Shown one piece after another: positions 1 to 8,635 of a DNA stretch of 59,497 nucleotides. Position 1 is the stretch's first letter. Each line of letters starts with the position of its first letter. Origin of the DNA: Bacteroidales bacterium (GTDB lineage: Bacteria; Bacteroidota; Bacteroidia; Bacteroidales; TTA-H9); contig JAQVCV010000024.1 in NCBI GenBank assembly GCA_028689615.1, positions 1 to 59,497 on the forward strand, read 5' to 3'. The position numbers were made by a program, and so were the translations under genes. A model generated the notes under the pieces. That model was not told where the DNA came from and searched no databases. It saw only the letters and a program-made list of their open reading frames with translations.

Positions 1-224
1 TAAGTGGTAGCAGGTAGCGTGATCGAAGCATCAGCAGCGATGGTTAGATTGGCCATTTGAGCCAGGTTGGCCGGACTGGCGCTGGTTAGGGTGAAATCGC
101 CATTGTCCACCACCCAGTAACTGCCGGTAGTGCCCACGATACGGGCGCCGTTATTGTAAATGCTCTGTGCCAGAGTTATTTGCAATATTGCAGCCATCAA
201 TGATATAAGAATTATTTTTTTCAT
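1..224 (-). CDS. N-terminal part of a secreted protein (runs off the window)
   Basis: The reverse strand from an ATG at 224 is open to the window edge (74 codons). It begins with a clear Sec signal peptide (MKKIILISLMAAILQITLAQ), so the product is exported. The visible mature part has alternating Thr/Ser/Ala and hydrophobic residues (for example GDFTLTSASPANLAQMANLT), as in secreted beta-rich proteins of Bacteroidota, but no domain can be named from this fragment. The signal peptide resembles those of the next two minus-strand genes, suggesting a cluster of related secreted proteins. The C-terminus lies outside the window, so function is unknown. Confidence 0.6.
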   Translation of the reverse strand, partial: MKKIILISLMAAILQITLAQSIYNNGARIVGTTGSYWVVDNGDFTLTSASPANLAQMANLTIAADASITLPATT

Positions 225-316
225 GTGTTATTTTCTTTTAAATTAAGGTCACATAGCTTGCCCCCTTTCTTTCGGGGGAATACGCCATGATAAAAAATAT
301 CATTCCAATGAGTGAT

Positions 317-610
317 TTAACAATCATGGCTGTTACCCAGCTGAACCCATGCGGGCAATGCCGGTGTTCCGCTGTTGTAGTAATAGCCTGCGGGAGCATC
401 GGTTTGGTAAATCAATAACCCAGTGGCGGGGGAGGTGATGTCAGCCTTTTGCTCAGCCGTCATTCTGGGAGCCAGGAAACCGTTGGCGGTGGAGCTAACA
501 TCGAGCATGGCCGATGCATCCGGCGTTGAACCATCGGCGTTAATGCCTACGCATTGCGCAAATGTAACGGAGGTAAGCAATATTGCAGCCATCATGCTTA
601 ACAGTTTCAT
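317..610 (-). CDS. Short secreted protein with the same head module as the tail-collar protein
   Basis: 97 residues with a signal peptide (MKLLSMMAAILLTSVTFAQ). The rest, from VGINADGSTPDASAMLDV to ATGLLIYQTDAPAGYYYN, closely matches residues about 23 to 90 of the 509-residue protein immediately upstream at 645..2174. This head module is common at the start of Bacteroidota secreted fibre-like proteins. Here it stands alone and ends soon after the aromatic tail (WVQLG), so it is either a minimal family member or a remnant that lost its C-terminal part. The reading frame is intact with a normal stop. The gene lies 34 nt downstream of the larger gene and could be co-transcribed. Molecular function is unknown. 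Confidence 0.6.
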   Translation of the reverse strand: MKLLSMMAAILLTSVTFAQCVGINADGSTPDASAMLDVSSTANGFLAPRMTAEQKADITSPATGLLIYQTDAPAGYYYNSGTPALPAWVQLGNSHDC

Positions 611-644
611 AACTTTGGTTTTTGATTTTGTGATGAGTTGTTTG

Positions 645-2174
645 TTAGTATTTTATAATGTAGTACAACACAATATAAGGCTGTAAAACATTCATGGCAG
701 TACCTGAGCCAGAAGAACCTGAAGTAAATGATGCAACGTCCAGCGTATGAGTGTGAGACACTGATGATCCTGTTGTCCGGTTTGCATAAGTTGTCGCATC
801 ACTTCCAACTATTCTATCATTTGCATCATCACTGGCCTCGGAGCTATTATAGTAATCAGTATAACTATGTGTATGAGCACCATCAGATGAAGTCGCTGTA
901 CTAGGAGGATCAACGGAATGGGTATGTGCAGGCATTTCAGCAGTTGTAATTGTGTGCGTTTTCTCTCCACCGGTTTCGCCACGGGTGTCAAATTCGGTTT
1001 GAGCAGCATCTAAACCTACCGGAACCCTTCCTTTTAGGTTAGGTACTCTGAATGTACCTGAACCGGACCCGTAAGTGGTGCCGATGACTGCGTAGAGTGC
1101 AGCATAAGTGGTGGTGCTGTAAGCTGTCCCATCGCACAATAACCAGCCGGAAGGGGCACTGCTGCCAGCCCAGATCATGATCGAACCTACGGGTGCTCCC
1201 AGATCACTGTGTGTATGATCACCGGCTGCAACCTGCGTGGCTCCTGTTCCTATGCTGAGTGACACGGTTGGATTACCGCTTACACCGTCGCCATTTGAAA
1301 CGCTGATTCCATTCCCGCTGGCGGTCAATGTCCTGGCCGAAACCGTTCCCGACCCCGTTCGGGCAATCAGTCCGTTGTTTGCCAGGTTATGCAAAGCAAG
1401 TGCCTGTCCGGTTAATCCGAGGGTTCCGGTGGAGGTGATTGTTCCGCCGGTTATACCATTCCCGGTAGCAATTGAAGTTACTGTTCCGGAGCCTGATCCA
1501 GCACCTATGGCTGTACGGAAGTCGGCAGCGGTTAATGCAGAAACCGTATTATTGGCATTAAACCGCGGAAATGTAATAGCCGAAGGATCTGTTAATGTGA
1601 ACATATTCCCACCTAAAGTAGTAGCTCCTAAGCCGGTACGTGCAGCCGCCGCAGTGGTTGCTCCAGTTCCGCCATTGGCAATGGGTAATGTGCCGGTAAC
1701 CCCCGAAGTGAGGTTTACCGCTGCGCCGTCGCCTGCTGCGGTGATACGACCCTGTGCATCCACGGTAATGGTGGCACGGGTGTAGCTGCCCGCTGTTACG
1801 GTAGTATTGGCCAGCGAAATGGTACCTGTGGTGGTAACCGGTCCGCCTTCGAGGCCTGTGCCGGTGGCTACGCTGGTCACGGTTCCGTTACCACTGCCGG
1901 TTCCGAGCATGGTCCAGGCTGAGCCGGTGTAATAATAAAACCCGGCAGCACCATCGGTTTGATACACCAACAGACCGGTTGCCGGAGAACTTATGCCACC
2001 CTTCTGGGTTGCCGTCATTCGGGGAATAAGTATTCCGCTGTTGGTTGATTTTACATCGAGCATGGCCGATGCGTTGGGGGTTGATCCGTCGGAGTTAATT
2101 CCTACGTTTTGGGCCAGCCCGGAGGCCGAAAACATCCATACAACGAGAAGCAAGGGAAAGAAAAAGTTTTTCAT
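645..2174 (-). CDS. Secreted fibre-like protein with phage tail collar domain
   Basis: 509 residues. Residues 1 to 21 form a signal peptide ending SASGLAQ. Residues about 22 to 92 are the head module shared with the neighbouring 97-residue protein ([18 protein letters not shown], then [12 protein letters not shown]). Residues about 95 to 320 are Gly/Thr/Ser-rich repeats ([17 protein letters not shown]), as in beta-helical fibre shafts. Residues about 327 to 389 match the phage tail collar family ([20 protein letters not shown], then [13 protein letters not shown]). The C-terminus ([13 protein letters not shown]) is the usual ending of such collar/fibre proteins. No phage structural gene is nearby, so this is probably a bacterial surface or secreted adhesin-like protein rather than prophage. 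Ligand and role are unknown. Confidence 0.85.
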   Translation of the reverse strand: MKNFFFPLLLVVWMFSASGLAQNVGINSDGSTPNASAMLDVKSTNSGILIPRMTATQKGGISSPATGLLVYQTDGAAGFYYYTGSAWTMLGTGSGNGTVTSVATGTGLEGGPVTTTGTISLANTTVTAGSYTRATITVDAQGRITAAGDGAAVNLTSGVTGTLPIANGGTGATTAAAARTGLGATTLGGNMFTLTDPSAITFPRFNANNTVSALTAADFRTAIGAGSGSGTVTSIATGNGITGGTITSTGTLGLTGQALALHNLANNGLIARTGSGTVSARTLTASGNGISVSNGDGVSGNPTVSLSIGTGATQVAAGDHTHSDLGAPVGSIMIWAGSSAPSGWLLCDGTAYSTTTYAALYAVIGTTYGSGSGTFRVPNLKGRVPVGLDAAQTEFDTRGETGGEKTHTITTAEMPAHTHSVDPPSTATSSDGAHTHSYTDYYNSSEASDDANDRIVGSDATTYANRTTGSSVSHTHTLDVASFTSGSSGSGTAMNVLQPYIVLYYIIKY

Positions 2175-2206
2175 GATTGCTTGAATTAAATTGTTAAAAT
2201 AGAATG

Positions 2207-2605
2207 TTAGTTATGTAGCGAAAAGTGTTTATCAGTGTAGAAGTTGACGATAGCGAGCAAATCATCTGGATTTACAGGAAGTTGCAATACGTCGTTGCAG
2301 TGCAAAAGGGCGGAAAGGCGAAGTGTGGCCATGTTGAGGAAACTGCTGACGAGTATGATGACTGCACTGGGCTGGTGCTTCCGGATGTCGGTCACCAGGT
2401 CGAATTGATCCTCACCGGCCAAACCGGCATCCAAAAAAACGAGTGCCAGTTGAGTCTGACCGGTGATGGACTGGTATGCTGATTCGGGTGTGGTGGCGGC
2501 TGTAACTTTAACCGACTGTGGAAAGCAGTTAGTAAAATTTCGCAATTCCCGACTATCCAGATTATGGACTATTAAAACAGCGACAAGAGTATTCGGGATG
2601 ATCAT
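2207..2605 (-). CDS. Degenerate response-regulator receiver domain protein
   Basis: 132 residues, a single CheY-like domain with no output domain. The phospho-acceptor Asp is probably D59 in LVFLDAGL, with a switch Ser about S87 (ILVSS). The acidic pair usually found after beta-1 is replaced by His-Asn (LIVHN), and the conserved Lys before the cis-Pro is Leu (VLQLPV). Phosphorylation chemistry is therefore doubtful and it may be a pseudo-receiver. The ATG at 2605 is chosen because a consensus promoter covers 2624 to 2654 on this strand, which places the alternative TTG at 2626 inside the -7 box. It lies just upstream of the tail-collar gene, but any link is inference. Confidence 0.7.
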   Translation of the reverse strand: MIIPNTLVAVLIVHNLDSRELRNFTNCFPQSVKVTAATTPESAYQSITGQTQLALVFLDAGLAGEDQFDLVTDIRKHQPSAVIILVSSFLNMATLRLSALLHCNDVLQLPVNPDDLLAIVNFYTDKHFSLHN

Positions 2606-2623
2606 TTTGAACTGGTTTTGTCG

Positions 2624-2654
2624 CAAAACTAACTCGCTAAAAACTCTTTGTCAA
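2624..2654 (-). promoter_or_regulatory. Bacteroidota-type promoter for the receiver-domain gene
   Basis: On the minus strand a TTG (2654 to 2652) is followed after 20 nt by TAGTTTTG (2631 to 2624), matching the Bacteroidota sigma consensus TTG-N19/20-TAnnTTTG. Transcription would start about 7 nt downstream, close to the ATG at 2605, giving a very short leader. Confidence 0.6.
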
Positions 2655-2724
2655 GAATTTATAGCAAAAATTTCTTGCAGTAAAATTGCATAACAACCTT
2701 TACAATACTGTATTTCAAGTTATA

Positions 2725-3012
2725 ATGTCAAAAAATGATTATCAACCTTCATTTTCCGACAGGCAACAGGTTCAGGAATATTGCTTTAAGTATTTTATTT
2801 TAAATATATTAACTAACCAAGTGCAAAATTCTGGCAGGTTCTGTCATGTCTTTTCAAACCATCTCCCTGTTATGGAAACCATCTTCCATCAAAGCGATGC
2901 TTATCAAATTTTGTCCGAAATACGGAAATATCATCGAGAGCGAATAAAAGAGCGATCACCCGGGTACGTGGAGTGCGAACCAACAATAGTGAAAGCCGAC
3001 CTTAGCAGCTAA
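2725..3012 (+). CDS. Possible small hypothetical protein
   Basis: An open frame from ATG 2725 (MSKNDYQPSF) gives 95 residues; an upstream in-frame ATG at 2686 would add 13. No domain, signal peptide or membrane segment is recognisable. It is the only sizeable frame in the stretch of about 490 nt between the receiver gene and the TPR regulator. No TAnnTTTG box was found directly upstream. Composition is mixed (Asn/Tyr/Phe-rich start, charged end), so it may be either a real small gene or a chance frame. Confidence 0.3.
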   Translation: MSKNDYQPSFSDRQQVQEYCFKYFILNILTNQVQNSGRFCHVFSNHLPVMETIFHQSDAYQILSEIRKYHRERIKERSPGYVECEPTIVKADLSS

Positions 3013-3094
3013 GCAAAATCAGGACGAAGAAACTCCGGAGAATAGCGGGCCGGCAAGCTGCTGTGTTTGCTGTGCAATGCTGATAGCAGGCTTA

Positions 3095-5086
3095 TTAAAC
3101 CCTCATCAAGACGGAGGTAAGGTTCTCGCCCGATTCGAGGTTGAGTTTCCTGCGGATGTGGTACCGGGTTGATTCGATGGCCGATGTGCTTAGGCTTATC
3201 AGGCGGGCAATGTCTTTGGTGTTAAGGTTTAACCTGATCATGGCGGCAATCTGCAGTTCGTTTTTGGTAAAGGAAGGATTGAGTTCGGAGAGGTTGGTAA
3301 AAAAATGGGGGTGCAACTGTTGAAAGAGCATCTCGAACTCAGCCAAAGGGTCTTTGCGGGTATCGCGGGCAATCTCGGCTAAAAGTAGTTCAAATTCTTC
3401 CTGATCTCTCTTCCTTGACATTCGCAATTTGAATGGGAGGAGTCGTTCCTGTATCATTCGCAACAGGTGAGTAAGTTCGGTACGAGCAAGGGTTTGATAA
3501 ACCAGTTCCTGTTCCTGAAGTCCGGTTCGCAGTTCGAGTTTTTCAAGTTCCTCGGTTCTCAGTTGGTTTTGAAGCTCGAGCCGGTGCAATTCCTCCTGTT
3601 TAAGCCGGCTCTCTACCTTGTTTTTTTCGAGAGCCAGTTGCTGCTTTTGGCTGGCAGCCTCGAGCAACTCGGCCTTCAAGGTTTCCATTTTCTTTTGCCT
3701 CACGGCATTTCTCATCCTGCTGTATAGAACCGCCGCTATCAATATAAAGATTACTACCAACAACACTCCTGCCACGCGATGCAGCTTTAACGATTGAGCC
3801 TGAAACTTAACGTCATTGCGCAGCATCAGGTTTTCGGCTTGTTGCTTCTCTGACTGGTGACGGGCATTAAGGGCAACAATCTCTTTTTGTTTTTCGGCCG
3901 ACACCAGGCTGTCGCTTAGCGTACAGGCCTCAAGCAAGGTGGTGTAGGCCTCGGCTGAGAGGTTCATTGAGGCAAGCAACTCATGGCGAAGTTGCAAAAA
4001 TTTTGGCAGCTTAATAATCATTTTTTTTACCCGGCCAATAGCAATAGCACTGTCAATTGTTTGCAAAGCCAGCGCAGGTTGCCCTGTTTCTTTATAAAGA
4101 TTGGCCAATGCCGACAGAGCATACATTTCACCAGCGATAACACCCAACCGACGACTTGTTGCCATCACACAGCTAAGGAGTGCCTGAGATTCAGGGTATC
4201 GCTTCATATTTTTCAACACCACCGACTTGTTGTAATTAACCATGAGCAATCCCATGGTATCACCAAGCGCAGTTAGCACCTTCAACGCGCTGTCGTAGAG
4301 CATTAGAGCAGAATCAAACTGGTAGAGGTTCCGATAAAAGATACCGCTGTTTTGCAACCCTTCGGCAAAATCCTTTACCAGGTTCAGCTCTCTTTTAAGC
4401 GATGACGACCGTTGTTGAAGCATCAGAGCCTGTTGGTAATCGCCCGTGCGCGACATAACCAAAGCAAGGTTTTGCAAAACAACGGCCTGATGGGGTTTGT
4501 TTCCGGTTTTTTCGGCCGTTTTCAGTGCATCAAACAGCACCCGTGCAGCCTCTGCAAAGTCGCCTTTCTCAGATAACGCCTGCCCATGACTGATCGAAAA
4601 TCCCTGAATGTATGCGGCACGGTTGGTTAGTTGAGCCAACCTCAGCCCTTCTGTGAAATGATGCCCCGCGCTATCTAAGTTCTCAAGCATCACCCAGTGG
4701 TTGCCGAATTTTAGGTGGTAGCCGAGCAATAGCGTTGTGTCAGGCTGATGTGCGATAATTTGACGCACTTCGTTGAAAAGTGAATCGGCAGCCGCGAATT
4801 GCCCTTTCAAACCTGATAAGCCAGCCAGCCCGAGGAGGGCTCTCCCTCTTTCGGTTGATTCGTGAGGAACTCCTACCAACACCTCCTTCCAAAGGGAGTC
4901 GGAGCGATCGGGATCATGGCCAACAACCGAATCAGCCAGGTTCAAAGCTTCTTGAACCTGACTGGCATCAGGTTTGGCTGAAGGATCGCAGCCCGATGCT
5001 AAAACAACAGCAAGCACACAAAGCTTCCATAGCCTCGGCAACCTGACCTTAAAGAAAACTAAAGCAGAAAGGGGCATGAATATCAT
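3095..5086 (-). CDS. TPR / coiled-coil / LuxR-type HTH membrane regulator
   Basis: 663 residues. A hydrophobic N-terminus (about residues 18 to 32) ends in a lipobox-like LASGC (C33). Residues about 60 to 420 are TPR-like helical repeats (GDYQQALMLQQ, MKRYPESQALL, GQPALALQTID). A transmembrane segment lies near 437 to 457 (VAGVLLVVIFILIAAVLY), then a Glu/Gln/Leu-rich coiled coil about 462 to 540. The last 60 residues form a LuxR/GerE-like helix-turn-helix (LTKDIARLISLSTSAIESTRYHIRRKL-type, with NTKDIARL and SAIESTRYH). This architecture is a known Bacteroidota regulator type that senses through periplasmic TPRs and binds DNA in the cytoplasm. A TATCTTTG box lies upstream at 5157 to 5150. ATG 5077 is an alternative start. 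Target genes are unknown. Confidence 0.8.
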   Translation of the reverse strand: MIFMPLSALVFFKVRLPRLWKLCVLAVVLASGCDPSAKPDASQVQEALNLADSVVGHDPDRSDSLWKEVLVGVPHESTERGRALLGLAGLSGLKGQFAAADSLFNEVRQIIAHQPDTTLLLGYHLKFGNHWVMLENLDSAGHHFTEGLRLAQLTNRAAYIQGFSISHGQALSEKGDFAEAARVLFDALKTAEKTGNKPHQAVVLQNLALVMSRTGDYQQALMLQQRSSSLKRELNLVKDFAEGLQNSGIFYRNLYQFDSALMLYDSALKVLTALGDTMGLLMVNYNKSVVLKNMKRYPESQALLSCVMATSRRLGVIAGEMYALSALANLYKETGQPALALQTIDSAIAIGRVKKMIIKLPKFLQLRHELLASMNLSAEAYTTLLEACTLSDSLVSAEKQKEIVALNARHQSEKQQAENLMLRNDVKFQAQSLKLHRVAGVLLVVIFILIAAVLYSRMRNAVRQKKMETLKAELLEAASQKQQLALEKNKVESRLKQEELHRLELQNQLRTEELEKLELRTGLQEQELVYQTLARTELTHLLRMIQERLLPFKLRMSRKRDQEEFELLLAEIARDTRKDPLAEFEMLFQQLHPHFFTNLSELNPSFTKNELQIAAMIRLNLNTKDIARLISLSTSAIESTRYHIRRKLNLESGENLTSVLMRV

Positions 5087-5149
5087 CGTTTCATCTGGTC
5101 TTCAATACCGCCAAATGCTATGAATCATGGCATTTGACCGTTTCTTTTG

Positions 5150-5157
5150 CAAAGATA
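5150..5157 (-). promoter_or_regulatory. -7 box (TATCTTTG) of the TPR-HTH regulator
   Basis: The minus strand reads TATCTTTG here, about 64 nt upstream of the gene start. No well-spaced -33 TTG is obvious, so only the -7 element is claimed. Confidence 0.45.
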
Positions 5158-5232
5158 ATATCCTGCGGGAGAAATAAAATTGATCTGGATCAATACTTCA
5201 ATTCTACCAGGCACCTGAATCCACTTTAGAAC

Positions 5233-5817
5233 CTACCCGCCTAAAGAAGATTTTAACCGGGCCACATGGATTCGGCAAAAGGTTTCGGCAGTGATGCCCA
5301 GGTAGCTCGCAATGTATTTGTACTTAATTCTTCGCAGGAGTTGTGGATGTTTTGTTATGAAATACTGATAACGCTCTGAAGCTGACAGTGCCATGTATTC
5401 ACGTTTGCGCTCTTCCATCCTGACAATGTATTCCTCGGCAATAAGCCGACCCAGGTTACACACCTCATGGCTGACAGCAAACAATGCTCTGAATTGCCCG
5501 ATGTTGAGGCAGTACAACTCCGAATCCTCAAGCAATTGGTATGACTTTGCTGCCGGGCCTCCGGTGATGTAGGTGGTTACATCCCCAAAAGCCTCCCCTT
5601 CGGCCCAGAGAGAAACAGTAAGTTCCTCGGCATTGTAAGCCCTGAACCCGCGGGCAATGCCTTTGCGAATAATATACATCGAATTATTGACCTGCCCCTG
5701 CCTGACAATAACCGTACGACGTGGAATATACACCTTCTCAACAGTGCCCTCAATTAACCCTTTAGCTTCATCGGAGAGCACCATGAACCGGCTGAAGTAA
5801 TCGAACACTGAATTCAT
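5233..5817 (-). CDS. Crp/Fnr-family transcriptional regulator
   Basis: 194 residues. Residues about 15 to 120 form a cyclic-nucleotide-binding beta-roll (IPRRTVIVRQGQVNNSMYII-type strand pair, then GEAFGDVTTYI). A long helix follows at about 115 to 140. The C-terminal winged helix contains the recognition helix region SYLGITAETFCRIHVARLK. This domain order and length are typical of Bacteroidota Crp/Fnr regulators. There is no Cys cluster of the FNR type, so an iron-sulfur oxygen sensor is unlikely. The residues that contact cAMP phosphate (an RxSS-like motif) are not evident, so the effector is unknown. It is a monocistronic minus-strand gene; the 250 nt upstream to cysC hold nothing recognisable. 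Confidence 0.88.
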   Translation of the reverse strand: MNSVFDYFSRFMVLSDEAKGLIEGTVEKVYIPRRTVIVRQGQVNNSMYIIRKGIARGFRAYNAEELTVSLWAEGEAFGDVTTYITGGPAAKSYQLLEDSELYCLNIGQFRALFAVSHEVCNLGRLIAEEYIVRMEERKREYMALSASERYQYFITKHPQLLRRIKYKYIASYLGITAETFCRIHVARLKSSLGG

Positions 5818-6070
5818 GACGTAAAGATGGAAAATTTTTGTGACTTGTTGCGGTTACCTTGTTTTAATTATTTGGTGTTTTACCTCGCTGCAATAGGCCG
5901 GGAGGCTGGCGATAAATGGTATCAGTCAGCAAATACCTCGTTCATGATTATCAGGTTACTGATACTGCACGTGGTGCCATTGCTCTTTTCGACATTGACA
6001 AGTCTCCATTCACTAATTACCAATCACGAAAAACAAGGAACGATATTCCTCTGGTTCGATTTAACTTAAT

Positions 6071-6649
6071 TTACCCATCCATCCCCAGAACTCCCATAAT
6101 TTTCTCCACCGCCTGCTCGCTGTTCATCAGGTGGGTTGATAGGGTGATGGTCGGGTTTTCAGGAGCTTCAAAGGGTGAACTGATGCCTGTGAAATCGGCT
6201 ATCAAGCCTTGCCGGGCTTTTTGGTAGAGTCCCTTCACATCGCGTTGCTCACACACCTCCACGGGGGTGTCGAGGTAAACAGTTACAAGCCTTCCTGCTC
6301 CAACGATTTGTTGCACCATCTGCTGCACGTCGTGCGTGGGGGTGATGAAGCAATTAACGGTAATAAAACCCGAATCCACGAAGAGTTTTGATACTTCGGC
6401 GGCACGGCGCAAATTCTCACTCCTGTCGGCAAGACTGAACCCTAGGTTGTTGTTGAGTCCGTTGCGCAACACATCGCCATCGAGCAACTTTACCAACGGA
6501 TTGATAACCCTGAGGCGGGGCAGCAGCATCTGACCCAGGGTGGTCTTTCCCGACCCCGAAAGGCCCGTAAACCATAGGGCAAATGCTGGAGTTTCTCCCG
6601 GTGTATTCATCGCGGGGTTTTTTTCTGAGAATGGGGTAGGTGTGTTCAT
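6071..6649 (-). CDS. cysC: Adenylyl-sulfate (APS) kinase
   Basis: 192 residues. Phosphorylates adenosine 5'-phosphosulfate at the 3' position with ATP to give PAPS. The Walker A loop GLSGSGKT is at residues 29 to 36, the family motif DGDVLRNGLN starts at 57, and ITPTHDVQQM and VYLDTPVEVCEQRDVKGLY are also characteristic. The length is standard for stand-alone CysC; the ATG at residue 14 (MNTPGETPAF) is an alternative start. No cysD, cysN, cysH or sulfotransferase is in the neighbourhood, so PAPS could serve either assimilation or sulfation. A divergent promoter region (6736 to 6785) separates it from the GNAT gene. Confidence 0.92.
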   Translation of the reverse strand: MNTPTPFSEKNPAMNTPGETPAFALWFTGLSGSGKTTLGQMLLPRLRVINPLVKLLDGDVLRNGLNNNLGFSLADRSENLRRAAEVSKLFVDSGFITVNCFITPTHDVQQMVQQIVGAGRLVTVYLDTPVEVCEQRDVKGLYQKARQGLIADFTGISSPFEAPENPTITLSTHLMNSEQAVEKIMGVLGMDG

Positions 6650-6735
6650 CAGACAATAGGTTATAAATGTGGCAACTGGCTTGCTTTATTGGTTCCTCGC
6701 TGCTCTTTCTATGCAATCCGTCACCAGGAATCTCC

Positions 6736-6785
6736 TAATTTTGGCGCTTCAAAGGCCGCGAGGTGAATCAGGCGGCGCAAAATTA
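6736..6785. promoter_or_regulatory. Divergent -7 boxes between cysC and a GNAT gene
   Basis: Two opposed TAnnTTTG boxes are present. TAATTTTG on the plus strand (6736 to 6743) precedes the acetyltransferase at 6805, and TAATTTTG on the minus strand (6785 to 6778) precedes cysC. The boxes face away across each other, so the two transcripts would overlap at their 5' ends. -33 elements are weak for both. Confidence 0.45.
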
Positions 6786-6804
6786 CTAAACCCTCTTTGA
6801 ATCT

Positions 6805-7335
6805 ATGGATTTTGTTCTTAAAAGTTGCAAACTACGCGAATTTCAACCTTCCGATGCCGGAGCCATAGCTCGTCTGGCCAACAATCCGGCTATTGCCAGC
6901 AACCTTCGCGATGCTTTTCCTTCGCCTTATACTTTTGATAAAGCGGTGAGCTGGCTCGAAATGGTTGAATTTAACAAACAGAATTTCCTGCGTGCCATCA
7001 TCGTGGATGGTGAGTTAGCCGGATCGGTGGGGCTTCATGCCTGCCACGATGTGTACAGGTTTAACCTCGAATTGGGCTACTGGCTGGGTGAGCCCTTCTG
7101 GAACAGGGGAATCATGACAGAAGTGGTAAAAGCCATCGTAGCCATTGGTTTTAACGAACTGAAAGCCCACCGCATCTTTGCAGGCATCTTTGGTTTCAAT
7201 ACCGCCTCGGCCAGGGTGTTGCAGAAGTGCGGATTCAAACACGAAGCCACCTTGCACCAGTCGGTGTTTAAAAACGGGCAGTGGGCCGATGAACTGGTTT
7301 TCGCGTTGATAAACCCTCAGCACGTTGACCAATAA
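6805..7335 (+). CDS. GNAT acetyltransferase, RimJ/RimL type
   Basis: 176 residues forming one GNAT fold: LREFQPSDAGAIARLANNP at the N-terminus, VDGELAGSVGLH in the beta-4 region, ELGYWLGEPFWNRGIMTEVVKAI (acetyl-CoA-binding loop region with WNRGIMTE), AGIFGFNTASARVLQKCGF (typical beta-5/alpha-4 segment). This matches the Acetyltransf_3 class that includes ribosomal-protein N-terminal acetyltransferases and many small-molecule acetylases, so substrate cannot be set from sequence. It is transcribed from its own promoter and is followed by the peptidase gene after 77 nt. Confidence 0.88.
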   Translation: MDFVLKSCKLREFQPSDAGAIARLANNPAIASNLRDAFPSPYTFDKAVSWLEMVEFNKQNFLRAIIVDGELAGSVGLHACHDVYRFNLELGYWLGEPFWNRGIMTEVVKAIVAIGFNELKAHRIFAGIFGFNTASARVLQKCGFKHEATLHQSVFKNGQWADELVFALINPQHVDQ

Positions 7336-7373
7336 TGTTGGGGTGCTCTCTTCGGGCTTCCAACGGTTTTTCA

Positions 7374-7381
7374 TAGCTTTG
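7374..7381 (+). promoter_or_regulatory. -7 box (TAGCTTTG) of the C1 peptidase gene
   Basis: TAGCTTTG lies 32 nt upstream of the ATG at 7413, so the peptidase probably has its own start site rather than depending on the acetyltransferase transcript. No good TTG is seen 19 to 20 nt upstream of it. Confidence 0.45.
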
Positions 7382-7412
7382 CCACCCAATCATCATAACT
7401 AAAAAAATCACG

Positions 7413-8615
7413 ATGTATAGAAAAATTACCTTCGTTGCAATGGTGGCTGCTGCCCTGGTGCTGAATACCGGGCAGACCACAGCTCAAAACACCCCAACTG
7501 ACAGCAGCTACCGCTTCACCCTGGTGAAGGAGTTGCCTCACACCAGTCCCAAGGACCAGTACCGCTCGAGCACCTGCTGGAGTTTCAGCACCGTTTCGAT
7601 GCTCGAATCGGAACTGCTTCGCACCGGCAAAGGGGAATTCGATCTGAGCGATATGTTTGTTGTTCGAAAACAATATGCCGATAAGGCTGCCAACTACATC
7701 CGCTACCAGGGTACTTCCAATTTTGGCCCTGGCGGCGCCTGCCACGATGTGCTCAACAACTGGAAACAGTATGGAATGGTGCCGGAAGAAGCCTTCCAGG
7801 GGCTCAACTACGGCGAGAAAAAGCATGTGCACAGCGAAATGGACGAAGCCATGAAGGCTTATCTGGAAGCCGTTAACAAAAATCCCAACCGCAAACTTTC
7901 TACTGCCTGGTTGAGTGGTTTCAACGGTATTGCCGACGCCTACCTGGGAAAACCGGCCGAAAAATTCACCTACAAAGGGAAGGAATACACCCCCAAAACC
8001 TTTGCCGATATGCTGGCACTCAACCCCGATGATTACATCGAGATCAGCTCGTTTACCCATCATCCCTATTTTACTGCCTTCACCCTCGAAGTTCCCGATA
8101 ACTGGGCTCAGGGTAAGGTTTACAACCTGCCACTCGACGACATGATCCGCGTGATCGATCATGCCCTCGATCAAGGTTTTACTGTTGCATGGGCCAGCGA
8201 CATCAGCGAGAAGGGCTTTGCCTGGAACAAAGGTTTTGCCGTGGTGCCCGAAACCGAAGTAACCGAGATGGCAGGCTCAGAGAAAGCCAAATGGGAAAAA
8301 CTTACCGAAAAGGAACGCCTCTCGCAAATCTACAACCTCGATAAAATTGTACCCGAACGCAACATCACCCCCGAGGTTCGTCAGGCCGAGTTCGACAACA
8401 TGAAAACCACCGACGATCACGGCATGCACATCGTGGGTTATGGCACCGATCAAACCGGGAAAAGATTCTACTACGTGAAAAACTCGTGGGGAACCGACAA
8501 TGTATATGGCGGCTATTTTTATGTTTCGGTTCCGTTCGTGAAATTTAAAACCACCTGCTTCATGGTGAACCGCAATGCGCTGCCCTCCGACCTGAAAAAG
8601 AAACTGGGGCTGTAA
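7413..8615 (+). CDS. Exported C1-family peptidase, bleomycin hydrolase / aminopeptidase C type
   Basis: 400 residues. The first 24 form a signal peptide (MYRKITFVAMVAAALVLNTG, then QTTAQ), so the enzyme works in the periplasm or outside. The papain-type catalytic residues are visible: Cys55 in SSTCWSFS, His336 in DDHGMHIVGYG, Asn357 in VKNSWGT. The long insert between Cys and His and the overall length match the bleomycin-hydrolase/PepC subfamily of cysteine aminopeptidases, which is common as an exported enzyme in Bacteroidales. The substrate is presumably peptides. Transcription ends at a strong hairpin at 8636 to 8670 shared with the convergent transaldolase gene. Confidence 0.92.
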   Translation: MYRKITFVAMVAAALVLNTGQTTAQNTPTDSSYRFTLVKELPHTSPKDQYRSSTCWSFSTVSMLESELLRTGKGEFDLSDMFVVRKQYADKAANYIRYQGTSNFGPGGACHDVLNNWKQYGMVPEEAFQGLNYGEKKHVHSEMDEAMKAYLEAVNKNPNRKLSTAWLSGFNGIADAYLGKPAEKFTYKGKEYTPKTFADMLALNPDDYIEISSFTHHPYFTAFTLEVPDNWAQGKVYNLPLDDMIRVIDHALDQGFTVAWASDISEKGFAWNKGFAVVPETEVTEMAGSEKAKWEKLTEKERLSQIYNLDKIVPERNITPEVRQAEFDNMKTTDDHGMHIVGYGTDQTGKRFYYVKNSWGTDNVYGGYFYVSVPFVKFKTTCFMVNRNALPSDLKKKLGL

Positions 8616-8635
8616 TCCTCTGATTGCACCTGATA

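Noticed and set aside
645..2174. Prophage remnant suggested by the tail collar domain
   Set aside because: No capsid, terminase, integrase or other tail genes are nearby, and the protein has a signal peptide typical of secreted Bacteroidota fibre-like proteins.
7371..8174. Minus-strand frame of 267 residues across the C1 peptidase gene
   Set aside because: The plus-strand gene has intact catalytic residues and a signal peptide; the antisense frame shows no domain.
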